A program made the position numbers and the translations under genes. Below the pieces are notes generated by a model. It saw nothing but the letters and a program-made list of their open reading frames with translations. It searched no databases and had not been told where the DNA came from. 64,000 nt of DNA, taken from NCBI GenBank assembly GCA_028386065.3, contig JAKUCV010007359.1, forward strand, positions 62,001-126,000, in the 5' to 3' direction. The DNA comes from Turnera subulata. Lineage: Eukaryota; Streptophyta; Magnoliopsida; Malpighiales; Passifloraceae. Below are positions 10,701 to 26,186 of the stretch, piece by piece (the first letter of the stretch is position 1; every line of letters begins with the position of its first letter).

Positions 10701-13323
10701 ATTATATTTCAATCACAAGTTGTGTAGCAGAACTGAGTAACACCGATTGTTTTTGCTCTGATTTCTTTAAGTATATCAAATAACACGAATGTGTGCTACA
10801 CAATTACAAAAACACAAACTCCTTATGCTTTATGAAGTGAAGAAGTGAAAGATATCCAACTGCTCTTATATGAGAAATGCGAATGATTTTAATCATTTAT
10901 GTGTATTCTAGAAGGGGCAACAACTCTTCAAAAGCCCTCACATTTTCCTTAATTCCAGGCCTACAGTTAGACAAAAAAGCGTAAGTTATCTTCTTTTGAT
11001 ACAAGAACTTATATGTCCCCAAGGGGATATATTTCCTTGATTAGACCCAGAAAATTCAAGGTTTATTATGCTTTCTGTTTGTTAATGATCTTTTTCTAGA
11101 GTACAATTTGTTTCCTCCTAGTTATATATTTATTCTTCTTTTCCATATTTGATACTTCAGCTACCATTCCTCTGCGGTCTTCCTTTTCTAGAGAGGAGAG
11201 CATCTCAAACTGCCCACTTACTTGTTGGTAGGACTGGAAAGCATCTCTTCCTCACAGATAAAGATGACGGGAAGCCCCCCCTTCTGCTGCAAATGGTTAA
11301 TGATTCTGATGACTTAAGATTCATGTTAGTGCAATATATTTACCTAATTCCTTCAATTGGTAAAATATTAGATATTGTGAAACTGATTACCGTCATTTAT
11401 GATCAATGTAGATCAGCTTTGCGTGCATTTAGGCGCCGTGTAGCATACGCGAATGCCAACTATGATCGTATCCTTATCCACTATTAGATTGGCTTTTGAA
11501 TTATTCGTATTTCTTTCTTCAAGATCTACTCTTGACCTTTCCTGTTATCATTTCTTTTACATCACTTTTACTAAGATATGGTTGGCTGGAGGACATCTTC
11601 AATCAGACGTCAAAGTGATCTTCCCAAGGTTGGTTTTCTATGTTTCTTGTATCTCTTTGTTGTGTGTGTGACATATTTCTCTTATTTTATTGTAGATGCT
11701 AACTCGATCCCTTTTTTTTTCATTGGTTATCTTCAGTCCAATCTTCTTGTGGCTGATCAGAAATATCCACACATTGTATATGTTGAACAAGAACCTGGGG
11801 GTATTAGCCACTATAAAGCGTCTCCTGTTTCTGGAGACCAAATGACTGTTCTGGAAGGTATTTTCAAATATCTGTTTCCTGAATTGCTCATAAACTTATG
11901 GGATAGGTCACCTATTAGTTGGAGGTTATTGTTCTTGCTTGTTATATCTGTTTGAATCACTGGGAGCAAATATGTCCTGGCGGTTCCTCAACCATTAAAT
12001 GCTAGATGACAAGATGTTTATTTCTTGCCCTCTATATTATGATTTTGTCTCTTTTCTTCTCTTAAAAGCGAAAGTTATCCAATATCCATTATTTAGTACA
12101 TCGGAATAACCTCTGCCTTTATATGCTTCTTGGCCGGACCATCATGAATTTTTCTTTATGTTTCCTTTCCTTCCATGATATACTACCATGTTTTCTATAG
12201 TTTGTTCTTGGGACACTTTAGTGGTAGTTGCTACTGACAAATGTTTTAATTAAACTGGAGTTATTAGTCTAGAGAGTTTTTGTGATGGCTTTTTCTTTCA
12301 ATGCACTAAACCTGCCTTCTCTGAACGTACCGATGTTATATGAAATTCCCTTTTCCCCTAATTCTATGCCTACCTTTTCATTCCCTAATCCCCTCCACTG
12401 AAACTGCTGACACATACTTGTAATGGTTATCAATATCATGCAATATTTTCATTTTCCTGTGAGCAATTTCCTTTTTACCATGATAATCATTGTTATGCTT
12501 ATGATATATTTCCCTTTTTTCATTCTTTTGGTTAAGTATCTTTTGTTTTAACATGTAGAGGAGATGATCAAAGGTCTGAATCAAGTGCCTTGGGAACGTG
12601 TTGATGTTAGCTTTCACAAAAGCAGGCAACGTTATGTTGCTCATAGCACCATACAGGCAAGTGTCATGTTAACTGTCTTTTCTGCAACTTGCTTGGTTAA
12701 TTGCGTCCAACAGTACTTTGTAATATTTTAGGTTCATGGCGCTCACTTTTATAATAGTTGGGAATCCTTGTCCACATTTTCTTATTCTTTAAGGATACTT
12801 TTATACTTTCCAATTTCTGAAGACCATGAAGGGATCTATTACCCTGTTATTATTAAGTTGGAATCACTACAAAAGATAAAAGGATGAGAGAAGAGAGAAG
12901 AAATGATTTGCAACTTATTTGGTAGGGAGGGCTTTACTGGTAGTGAATCTGTTCTGTTTGCACACTAATTTGCATAGGAGGTGTCCGAAGTGCTAAGAGA
13001 AAAAACGAGTTTGACCTATACAATCTGCTAAAACTTAATCGTTTCTCGTGTTTCTGAGAAAGCTTTAATATTAACCTTTTGCTTGCTGTGATTTGAATAC
13101 CCTGCTCCTCAACTTTTATCAGAACACTGGCAATGACCTTGCACTGCTTCTAGACATTTTGTACTTCTTTTCTAGTTATCTATGCTTGTACATGTGGTAT
13201 TAGTTCTGGAAATTAATATCTCTGGCTTCATGTACTTGCTCATGAACTCAGGTGAAGACCTATTGGCTGAACTCTGATGGAGCTGATGTGGTTTTCCATA
13301 TGATAGATAACTTCCTTCTATAA
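7797..13323 (+). CDS. Putative serine esterase/lipase, DUF676 alpha/beta-hydrolase family
   Basis: Ten exons join in phase: 7797-8158, 8846-8913, 9316-9386, 9532-9807, 11161-11324, 11412-11467, 11576-11628, 11737-11857, 12559-12656, 13252-13323. They give 446 residues. The nucleophile elbow is FVAHSLGGLVARYA with Ser187; HLVIMVNGIVG and FITFATPHLGS are the oxyanion-side and post-Ser strands of the family, and the late RYVAHSTIQ supplies a candidate catalytic His. Relatives are the Arabidopsis putative serine esterases At4g25770 and At5g51180 and yeast ROG1-like lipases; the substrate is probably an acyl lipid. I start at the ATG at 7797; the frame is open a little further upstream but has no earlier ATG. 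The last intron (12657-13251) begins with GC instead of GT, because the GT four bases later leads to a frameshifted end. No signal peptide seen. Confidence 0.9.
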
Positions 13324-14388
13324 CTCCTCCACTTTTGGCTTTTCGGATCAGTACCTCGGTCAAGGTTGTGTTGCTTCTTTGTATCTTTGTAGATTGTCAG
13401 ATATTAAGGCTCCGTTTGACATTTCTGCACACTATTTGATGTCTCTGTGCAGATGGTAGGGTTAGTGCGGAGTTGATTGAATCTTAAATCCAAAAAGATG
13501 GCTTGTTCGTAAATTATGTACATTAGGTTTCCTAGGCTACCCTATAATTTCTGATTTAGCAAACGAAAAGTGAGGACTGGTTAAGTATTTGTATATAATC
13601 CACTCTTTATCAAATTGAATCCACGTTTTTTTTCTTCAGTATTTGGATTGTGCATGCAAGCCAACGATGCAAAAAAGGATATAATGCGACTTCAATTGAA
13701 CAATTTTATTGCTTTAAACAAAACGAATTTTAACAGTCCATTTAGTACATCTGTCTGAAACATTATTACCCAGTGGCTAAACACATTATCAATACAATTG
13801 TTAACAGAACAGAATTTGAAGCCAAACTTGATACAATTACCAAATACAATTGTTAACGGAATTTGAAGCCAAATTTTTGCGTGAAAGAGTTACTTCTGAT
13901 TCTCTTTGAATTCACAAAATAGTAAATTCTGCGAATGTAGCCCACCGGTTACACGTTTGCTGCCTTTGCAAATAGTTCAGGCATAGTCTGGGAGTTTAAT
14001 TGACCTATTGGTGCCCAGAGTGTAATTTGCAAATGAGGTTATCAAGCTGTGGGTGTCATTCTTGATACCTGTAAATGTAGAAATATTGAAATATGGATTA
14101 CGGACTTAGAAATAAAACATAACCAATGCATGGAAAAAGGCGAAAGAATAAACAACTAACACCCTCCTTCAGAGTTTTCAATACTAGTATGCCTGGCCAT
14201 TCTAAGCATCAGTTTTTACATTGACCTTTTAATTTGCAAGTAAAATTTCTGGTATTAATACGATCAACGTTTCTCTCTACTCCTTCAGTGACCAGTACTG
14301 AAGCATTCTTAATCTAAAGCAGGCAAAATATGAACCATCAAACAGCATTGATAGCTTAGAGCAGAATTATACATGTATCTCTCTTTGC
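13324..14388. other. Intergenic between convergent esterase and CIPK genes
   Basis: It holds the 3' UTRs of both genes. The bases just after the CIPK coding end (AAGGTAAGC on the minus strand) could act as a splice donor, with an acceptor near 14070, so an intron in the CIPK 3' UTR is possible. Confidence 0.4.
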
Positions 14389-16998
<2,610 letters not shown>

Positions 16999-19190
16999 TC
17001 TATACAAGCAAATGCAAGAAAAAGTATATTCTTCCTCAGCAGGTAAATATATTTTCCTCTGATCAGTAACTATGTATTCTTGTGAGTGCTCTTAGTTTTG
17101 CATTCACTCTAAACAACTTGAGGACAACTCAAGTATTGACTTCCTTGCACCTCACAATTGTATCTTAGCCAGTGGACCTCTGGTGTCCATTTTATTATGT
17201 GTCACATTTTTTGCCTGAGTAAATTCCATCGCTTTACCAAATGGGGATATTCAAAGTTGAAGTATGTGGATGGAAGGGAAGGTGATTAACTCCGCGTTGC
17301 GGGTTGTTGAATGTAGGTCTCATGTGCGTTGAATGGTAAGTACTACTTAGGCTTTCTTTTAGCCATATGATCATCATCTGTAATCATGGAGGGAATAGTA
17401 CAGTCACTTGATTATTTTTTTTTCTCTCTCTTTTTGTAGATAGCTACGTTAGGCCGATCATATTTCTAACAGGAACAACATTTATGATGATGAGAAAGAG
17501 CAAGTTTGTGAGAAGAAGTTGCACGTTGTGTTGTGTTGGTCGGTGCTGGGACACTAACGCCCGAAATGTTTCAAAGAAAGCCTGAATGTACTCCTGTGCT
17601 ATTGACAAATGAAACAAGTGATATATCTAATAATAACAAAGAAAATGCAAGGAAAAGTAATTTACCTTAAAATTTGTTAATTTACTTGCAACTTGCAAGT
17701 CTCAGGTCGAACAGTGGACCTAACCAGAAAAAAAGACTCTCCAAAATTAGTCGCTTCCCTTGTTTCCCTTACTAATTAGGGATATGATTTTGTTTTCTTA
17801 TAAAAAAAATGTCTCTTTTTGTGAATTTAAATTAATTTCAATTATAATATTGGATAACGTATGTTGAACTTAATTTTCAATTAAGTCAAATCTCTCCTAA
17901 AGATTAGGACCGATAGCTGATGCAATGATAAGGACCTTTACTCAATAATATGTCATTGCTGACTCATTGGGTCAGATGAGGTTTCTTATTCTCTATCTCT
18001 TTTTCTTTTTCTTTTTGGGTAATTTCTTATTCTCTATTTCTTCTTTCTTTTGTCGGATTATTCTCTATTTCAGTATTTCCGGATACTAGTTGTTCCCTTC
18101 AGTGACATATCTCAAGTCTCAATTTTTTTGAGAAAAAAGCAATTAATATTTGGATCAGATTTCAATTAGGATAAGATGACAAATTGGAAATTAAATTAGC
18201 ACACAAATACGATCTTAATCAGTCTTATCTCTGTCTCTGACTTGGAGAGATGATAGTAGGTTGCAGTTGTTCCTTTTAAACTACATGAAATATTTCTACG
18301 AAAAAAAAAGAAAACTACATCATTTGAACTTTAATGGATAAGAACCTCGAAGCTTACAAAGAAGTTATTCGTTAATTACCATATCTCTCAGTTTGTTAAT
18401 TAACATATCTGGATGTATCATGACACTGACAGTGACACATGTACACCTAAAACCTAATCACATGGGAAAATCTGTATATTATCATTTTATCTTCTAATAA
18501 TCCGAATCTTTAATTTTATGGTAAACCTCACTAACTTGGTTTCCAATTTAGAATCCATTATTGCACGGCACATTATCCTATTTCAGTTCCCTACGAAATC
18601 AACTCTGTATATTAGAGCTAGAGAATATCAAGTCCAAGTAGTGTGCTTCACTTTCAAAGCAAACTCTTTTAGCCTTCTTCTCTCGATACTCTAAATTCTA
18701 CCTGTAACCCCTCTCTCCTCTCTCTCTCTCTCTCTCTCCCTGTCTGTGCTTTCTTATTTTTCTGATGATAGTTATGATTTTCTTTCCAGTGATGTTAAAT
18801 TTGTGTGCTTTGATGATATTTTCATAGTTCTGGTTTTAAGGTTTGTAAATTGCTTTTAATCAAAACCCATCATTCTCTTTTCGATTTTTGATGAACCCAT
18901 CATCTCTTTCGCTTAAGTGATAGTGGGTTTATTCGAAAGTTTCCAACTTTGTACTTTATTTTCCAGTCAAATGGTGGGCAGTACTCAGCGTTATCTGTGA
19001 GGCTTAGGTGACCGATCATTTCTTTGTTGTGCTAATGAGATTCATGCTTTGATCTGTATTCATTCGTAGCTCTACTTATGTGTGCATATCAGTTTGTGCA
19101 GTTTATATTTGTAGTGATTCCTTATCGCTTTGATAATTTGATGATCGTTTAATACTACTGTGCTATATGTTACAGGGTGTTCTTAATCGG
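16999..19190. promoter_or_regulatory. Divergent intergenic region between CIPK (-) and xylose isomerase (+)
   Basis: A 2.2 kb head-to-head spacer, probably with separate promoters. A CT microsatellite fills 18718-18738. The xylose isomerase leader is probably split: an AG acceptor at 19174-19175 precedes the first coding exon, and CT-rich sequence near 18640-18710 looks like a leader exon ending before GTAACC. These are inferences; no coding signal seen. Confidence 0.45.
18718..18738. repeat. CT dinucleotide microsatellite
   Basis: About ten uninterrupted CT units, probably in the leader or first intron of the xylose isomerase gene. Confidence 0.85.
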
Positions 19191-22100
19191 ATGAGCAAGA
19201 TGAAGAGTGGGAAGCTGCTGGTGCTACTTGTTTGCTTAAATATAATCACTTTGGGAGTGGTAAGATTTAAGAAGTTCATTTTCTGTTACTATGCTATTCG
19301 ATTGATACTCACCACTTGTCCACGACTCTGTATAGGTCAAATCCACGGTGTAATTTTTAAATATTTTGTTAGTTTGGCTCTTATTTTGGTTTCATTATCG
19401 TGCTTGCAGATAGCTGCTGCTCCACCAACATGTCCTTCTAATCTTGATGGGAAATGCGGTGATTCGGGGGAATGGGAAGGGGAATTCTTTCCTGGCATTC
19501 CCAAAATTAAGTACGAGGTATGGTCATTGACTACTAATTTCTGTTGAGATCTTCAATAGTGTAAAAGGTGCAGAATTTGCTATTCCACATTGTTCTTCTG
19601 GTTATAAGCATCAATTTCTCTGAATCTTCCATTCCGTTTTGTTTTCGTATGAAAAACATGTCGAATCGTGTAATGCGTCTCTCGTTGTACTAGCTCTAAT
19701 ATGCTTCTCTACATTTTAATTGCAGGGGCCTTCTAGCAAGAATCCACTGTCATTCAAATGGTATAATGCTGAAGAAGAGATTCTTGGCAAGAAAATGAAG
19801 GTTGGTTCGATTGCCAAAATAGTTAGCTGGATGAAACAGTTAAATATAGCTCACTTTTATGTATGATTTTAGGATTGGATGAGATTCAGTATTGCATTTT
19901 GGCATACATTCCGCGGTACAGGAGTTGATATCTTTGGTGCAGCTACTAAGTATTGGCCTTGGGAAGACGGTACCAACTCATTGGCTATGGCTAAAAGAAG
20001 AAGTAAGATATATATTCTAGACACATTCCAACAATAATGCGACATGTTATGTATCAATGGCATTAACTTATTGTTCTGTTCCCTGTTAATCAGTGAGAGC
20101 CAATTTTGAGTTTCTAGAAAAGCTTGGCGTTGAGAGGTGGTGTTTCCACGATAGGGATATTGCTCCTGATGGCAAAACTCTGGAGGTGAGTTGGTTTTAA
20201 GATATCAGCAAAGACTTATAAAAGAAAATGCGGAAGGTGATATAAGTTGTTTGGTCATGCATTGGAGAATATATAACCTGATGGAATACATTTCTAGAAG
20301 ACTCCCCTATTGCTTTAATTCTCTTCATCGTCAATCATTCTTTTGATGTGAACTAATCTTTGCTGACTATTTATCCTTGTTAAAGGAATCTAACGCAAAC
20401 TTGGATGAAGTGGTGGCCCTCGCTAAAGAGCTTCAGGTAAACTTTGATGCTTTAATGGCTTAGCAATTATGTGAGTGAAGCAGAGAAGAAATGCTGATGT
20501 TCGTCACATTGCAGTTCTAATATGTTCATAATCCTGGGATCTTTTTTCCTGTTAGCATTTTCTTAAATATTATTGGGTAGTTGTTGGGGAACAGACAATA
20601 TTTGGTATTTTTAAAGATTGTTAGCTTTATTTGAAGTTGTCTGATCTACTTGAAGGCCTTCAGTTACAACACTTCATATTTCCTGCGGTGATGATCTATC
20701 AAACTATCATTATTAAAGCCTGTGTCTTTGCACCTAATGCTTTAAGAAAAGCCCTATCTCATTTTGACATTGTTGATACCAAATGTTCTTTTTGTAAAAC
20801 AACTGTCAAACTCATACGTATTGAATTTACTTCATCTTTTGCTTTTGTTTTGTATGATACAATGGGATCTGAGTTTATCTATGCTTTTCTTAATCACTCA
20901 ACCATTTGACACTGCAGGGGTCCAAGATCCGTCCTTTATGGGGTACGGCCCAATTATTTGTGCATCCCCGTTACATGCATGGTGCTGCTACTAGGTAATA
21001 TACACTCATCAACTGTATTATAAGTATTCTTTTTAACAAAGTGCGCATGGTTCATTATTCTTTTCGGCCCTTTATCTGCAGTTCTGAGGTAGCTGTATAT
21101 GCATATGCTGCGGCTCAAGTCAAGAAGGCAATGGAGGTAAGTATGCACTAATGATGGAAGAAGAGGATAGTTGTTTATGTGTAAGCTACATTTATGAACC
21201 GACTTTATTCTACCGGTAGAGTGACTGCACTGACTGTTGATCTACGATTAAAACTCTACAGGTCACACATTACTTAGGTGGGGAAAATTATGTGTTTTGG
21301 GGTGGTCGTGAGGGTTACCAAACCCTTTTGAACACAGATTTGCAAAGGGAACTTGATCATCTGGTGGGCTGAGTACACTTGCTTTTTATATCTGTTGCAC
21401 ACATTAACATATCCAATATTTGCAGTTTACCTTCTAGTTCTTGCTTGTCAGAAATTTTGAAACAAAAAGAATTATCCATTTTCTAATCTATACATATCAT
21501 CGTCTACTCACAGGCAAGGTTTTGTGAAGCAGCTGTCGCTTACAAGAAAAAGATTGGATTCAATGGTATCCGTGTTCATTTCATTATCTACTCTAAAGTA
21601 TTCATAATAGACTTGAAAATCAGTCATCAATGGAATAAAGTGCAATCTAATATTGCCATTCAAGCTCATAGAATTTTGTGTTTCTTAAAACAATTTTTGC
21701 CAATTTCCCAGTGAAACTTGATCCTGACTTCTCTTAATTTTGTCTTCTCTCTTTGTCAGGGACTCTGCTTATCGAACCCAAACCTCAAGAACCTACAAAA
21801 CACCAGTACGCCTCTTACATTAATTACCGGTACCTTTACACAAAGATCTTGTGTATTCATATTCGACTTCTTTTTCAGGTACGACTGGGATGCAGCAACA
21901 GCAGCCAATTTCCTGAGAAAATATGGCCTACTAGGTGACTATAGCCTTCTTTCTGATTCTCTTGATTTTTGTTGCCACCTTCCAACTAGTACCTGGATGA
22001 GATTCTCTCCTCTCAAGTAGTGTCTTGTTAACACTAGGAGTAACTTCTTTTGAGCTGATATGTCTATGCTTTGAGTAATTTGACTAGCGTAGAAGAGTTG

Positions 22101-23995
22101 CAGGCATTCATGATAATCAAGAGGTGTTGTTTCAGCATTCATATAATCTGCATGAAATGGAATTGCTTATTTCGATGATGGCCCAGAAATTGAAAATTTT
22201 CATATTCCTCGTCAGATGGATTTCCCAATACAGATTTGAAATAGTTGAAATATGTCTGTCAGTGTCTTGTCCTGTTTAGAGAGTTTGATCTTGAGTATCT
22301 TACCGGACCTTGTTGCTTATTCCCTTTTTGTAGGGGAATTCAAGCTAAACATTGAATGTAACCATGCTACTCTTGCTGGTCACAGGTAAAGTGTCTCTCC
22401 GAACCATATGCTTTCCTCTCAATTATTTCACAGCCACGTATAAACGTGAAATAATTATGTTGGTAAACCATGCTACTCTTGCTGTTCTTTTTTTGCAGCT
22501 GTCACCATGAGCTTGAAACTGCAAGAATTAATGGTTTACTGGGAAATATTGATGCAAACACAGGCGATCCTCAAGTTGGTAAGGGATACTTGGAAGTTGA
22601 TTGATCTTACTTGCTGTTTACTAACTCGAGTTTTAATTTCCTAAGATTTAAGATCTCTAACGTGGTGGTCCTTTATCATTGCAGGATGGGATACTGATCA
22701 GTTCTTGACTGACATTTCAGAGGCAACCATGGTTATGCTAAGCGTCATAAGGAATGTACGTGACCAATGTTTCATGTTTAAATTCTTGTGATAATTTGAA
22801 GACCTTGTCATTTCATATGTTACTATATCAACTCTTTGTGTGTTTCATATATGCAGGGAGGATTAGCACCAGGAGGATTCAATTTTGATGCTAAACTGTC
22901 AGTTTTTGATTTCCCAACTAATTCCCTCACTAGTTTTTTCTTCTACCGCATTTAAAATTTACATTCTTCTTTGGTTCCATAATTTTCACTAAACACTTTG
23001 TATAATGACCATATTGATTTTAATGTTACCTCAGGCGAAGAGAGAGTACAGACGTTGAGGATTTATTCATTGCTCATATTGTTGGAATGGATACCTTAGC
23101 TCGTGGACTCCGAAATGCTGCCAAGCTCATTGAGGTGAATTTTTCAAATTTCATATGGTTTCTAAAAAAATCTCATGCAAGATATGTACTTGGTTCTGAT
23201 TTTTATAATGTTCTTGCTGTGACACAAAGGATGGTTCCTTGGCTGAACTTGTTCAAAAGAGATACAAAAGTTTTGACACAGAGATTGGGCAACAAATAGA
23301 GGTAAGCATCCTTGTGCTTCCCTTGTTTCACTTTTGTGATCTTTACCTTGCTTTTTTATAGCTGAGGCAAAGTAATTTACCACTCAACAGGCTGGCAAGG
23401 CTGACTTCGAAACGCTTGAGAAATTGGCCATGGAATGGGGCGAACCCAAGGTTCCTTCTGCCAAGCAGGTATGTCATTAGTTATGCCCGCTCTGACAATT
23501 TCTCCCATAACTGCTGAACATCCATTATAATGCATTTAGAAGTCTTAGTGAGACACACGTAATTACATACGGAAGCAAGTTGAGGGCTGTGAGCTGATGT
23601 TACCTCAGCTAAAAAGTTTAGATTGTCAAATTAATGGAAGAATTGAAAAATGTTTTTCAACATGGTGACAACAGTAATCAATCTATGAGTTTTGTCTCTT
23701 GTATTGCAGTCTTTTGCTTGTTTTACTGGGGTCTTATGCCTCACTTGTTTTAAATTTTTGTTGCATGAGCTGCTAATGTTAAACTTTGCATTACTTTGTT
23801 TTAGAAAATTTCTCCCCATTCTTACCATACCAGAAGTTTTAGCTGTTGAACATTGGAAGTAGACGGGAAGCTTAGTTGTAGTCTTAAAATATTCAGTGAT
23901 TTTCTTTTGGCTTCCTAAATGCGAAGAAAACTTGACTCTGATTTTCTTCAATGTTGCAGGAACTTGCCGAGATGATTTTCCAGTCGGCGCTGTAG
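19191..23995 (+). CDS. XYLA: Xylose isomerase, bacterial-type class II, with N-terminal signal segment
   Basis: Twenty coding exons in phase: 19191-19259, 19410-19517, 19726-19800, 19873-20002, 20094-20185, 20386-20436, 20918-20994, 21082-21136, 21262-21363, 21514-21565, 21760-21805, 21879-21934, 22334-22385, 22499-22578, 22685-22755, 22857-22897, 23035-23134, 23230-23301, 23391-23468, 23960-23995. They give 480 residues, close to Arabidopsis XYLA (At5g57655). The enzyme interconverts D-xylose and D-xylulose, using two divalent metals. Active-site stretches are [55 protein letters not shown] and [11 protein letters not shown]. Residues 9-28 ([15 protein letters not shown]) form a signal or anchor segment, so entry to the secretory path is likely. 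An ATG at 19200 is an alternative start. A possible AATAAA lies at 24057, 62 bases past the stop. Confidence 0.95.
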
Positions 23996-24272
23996 ATAAC
24001 GGGCATATGAGTGAATATTAGCTTCTTTTTTCTCTCTACTAATCATCTTTGGTAGAAATAAATGCTTGAGCAGAGCTTCACATGTAACCTTTACCATTGA
24101 ACGTACAAATCTAATTCTGTAGTCTCGATGCAGTTGCGTGTAATGCAAAAAGAACAAGCTTTCATTTAACTTGTCCTCTTTAGCCACATCAAAAAATCTT
24201 GTCCCTTTTAGATAATTGATCTGTATATGTCGACTTGTTTGATTATGATTCTGGTTAGTTGATGCCCGAAGG

Positions 24273-24394
24273 AACTGCAGAAAGCAAAGTCTGACCCCAA
24301 ACAATGACATGATAGAAGATTAATTAGAGTGGAAACTGCAGAGAATGAAGTTTGGCCTAAAACAATGACAAGATTGAAGATTAATTAGAGTGGG
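24273..24394. repeat. 61-bp imperfect tandem duplication
   Basis: Two copies start with AACTGCAG at 24273 and 24334, share AACAATGACA and end in AGATTAATTAGAGTGG. They lie between the xylose isomerase 3' end and the next gene. Confidence 0.75.
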
Positions 24395-24704
24395 ATGCGG
24401 TGCCTGGATATAAAACTTCCAATGTCTATGTAGGTTGGGGTTGGTCGAGTGATAAGCGATTTGATTCGATTTTGAAAAACTATCTTCTCGTGTCATTGTG
24501 TCCATGTCTTTCTAGAGATTTAAGAATACAAACGTGGTTTTGGACAAGTGTGTTAGAAAAAGTACAGAGAGCCAGACGTAAGCTATTATCAGCCACTCAT
24601 TAAGATGTGTGGTATGCCCATTATCTCCATTCCCCTACAGTTCCTCACTCAATGTTTATTAAGTAGAAACGAGGCAGAAACTGGCACAACATTCCACTAT
24701 CAAG

Positions 24705-26186
24705 ATGAAGCTACAAACCCACATAGCACAAGCACTTTTAACTGTCATAATCCTGCTACAATTCATAAACCCTTCACTTCAGTTGTCTGACTCTAGTCCC
24801 CCAACTCCTGCACCATGGCCTGAACAATTCCATGCACTTCTCTACATGAACCTGAGCTCGACCAAGCTGCAGATCAGCAACCTGTGGTACGACTGGCCTA
24901 GGGGCCGCAATGTCAACCTTATTCAGAAGCAACTCTCCATCCTGTTATATGATGTAGAGTGGAACAACGGTACATCCTTTTATTACACCTTAAGTGAGCC
25001 TCGTACGTGTGAGGTTATGCAGTTTGAGGTGGGTATACCTAAGCCTGATTTTCTTGACGGAGCAAATTATCTAGGGACTGCTGTTACCGATGGTTACCTG
25101 TGTAATGTCTGGGAGAAGGTGGACTTTATATGGTACTATGAAGATGTTTACACTAAAAGACCTGTCAGATGGGATTTCTATGATGGTATGTATTATTTGC
25201 TTTTGTTTTGCTTAACATTGTTGTTAAAAGCTGCATCCCATCCTGTTTAGTAATTATCAGTTCTCATGGATGTTCATCTTCTAGTTGTTTTTAGTTGAGT
25301 TCATACCTCTTGGGCCTCTATTGGTCATAATTATAACAATTGTGAATCTCACTGAAGAAACTGGTCAAACGTGCATCTTTGATCTATGAAATTCCCAGTT
25401 CATGATGGTACTATTGATGTATCTTTTTACATCATTTCTGTGAATGGTTTAATCTTCCTGGGATATGGATTAGCTACCTTATTTATCAGGGCCAGTTTGT
25501 TTGAATTCTGCTCTGTTCATCCATGGACAGTAAGACTTTGTCAAATGTCAATCTAACAGCATAAAATAAGCATTGAAGGGTTTGCCAAGATAAGCAAAGC
25601 ATTGGATTCTATTTGCTTTCCTAGTTTTGTGCGTGATATACTGAGCAAATTCATGTCAAACTAATACTTGTGAACTGGAACTCTTGGAGAGAGGAAGCAT
25701 AAGCTGCACTACATTCATCATCAATCAACAGCGTAGAAATCAAAGTTGAATTAATATTTAAATGGATCAGAACATATCTGTCTGCTAGTTTGTATAGCCG
25801 TACCTAACCACCCAGTATAAAGGCAATTTCTGCACTTCTGCTTGTCATAGAAAATGAAAGAACACAACTCTCTGAAAGTCTGAAACACAAACCCTGAAGT
25901 CAAGTAGAACTGAGGGAGACCAAACTTTGATATCATTTCAGATATTTGTAGGCATGCCTGATAAATTTGCATTTTTTTTTTGTCATGAACTCAGCTTTTG
26001 AATTATGCTACCAGTGCTTTCTTTGGTTAGTCTGTCTGCTCTTACTGGGTTTTATGTTCATGAATATGAGTTGACTGTACGACAGGTATATCCACACATG
26101 TCATTACATTTGAGGTGGGTGCAGTTTTGGATGATTCGATTACTCAAGCACCCGCATACTGCTTCAACCAGGAGAAAGACATATGA
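24705..26186 (+). CDS. Uncharacterised secreted protein, At4g14100-like
   Basis: Two exons, 24705-25185 and 26086-26186, joined by a 900-nt GT-AG intron, give 193 residues. Residues 6-26 are a hydrophobic signal peptide ([11 protein letters not shown]). The core [53 protein letters not shown] and [10 protein letters not shown], with the second-exon end [14 protein letters not shown] and [13 protein letters not shown], matches the plant family annotated after Arabidopsis At4g14100. That family is sometimes labelled as transferring glycosyl groups, but I know of no proven reaction. It is probably an apoplastic or secretory-pathway protein with an N-glycosylation site (NGT). The second exon is easy to miss because the first exon's reading runs on into the intron for about 20 codons. 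Confidence 0.87.

Noticed and set aside
12661..12662. GT donor for the last esterase intron
   Set aside because: Joining there to 13252 gives an early stop and loses the conserved C-terminal sequence; the GC donor keeps it.
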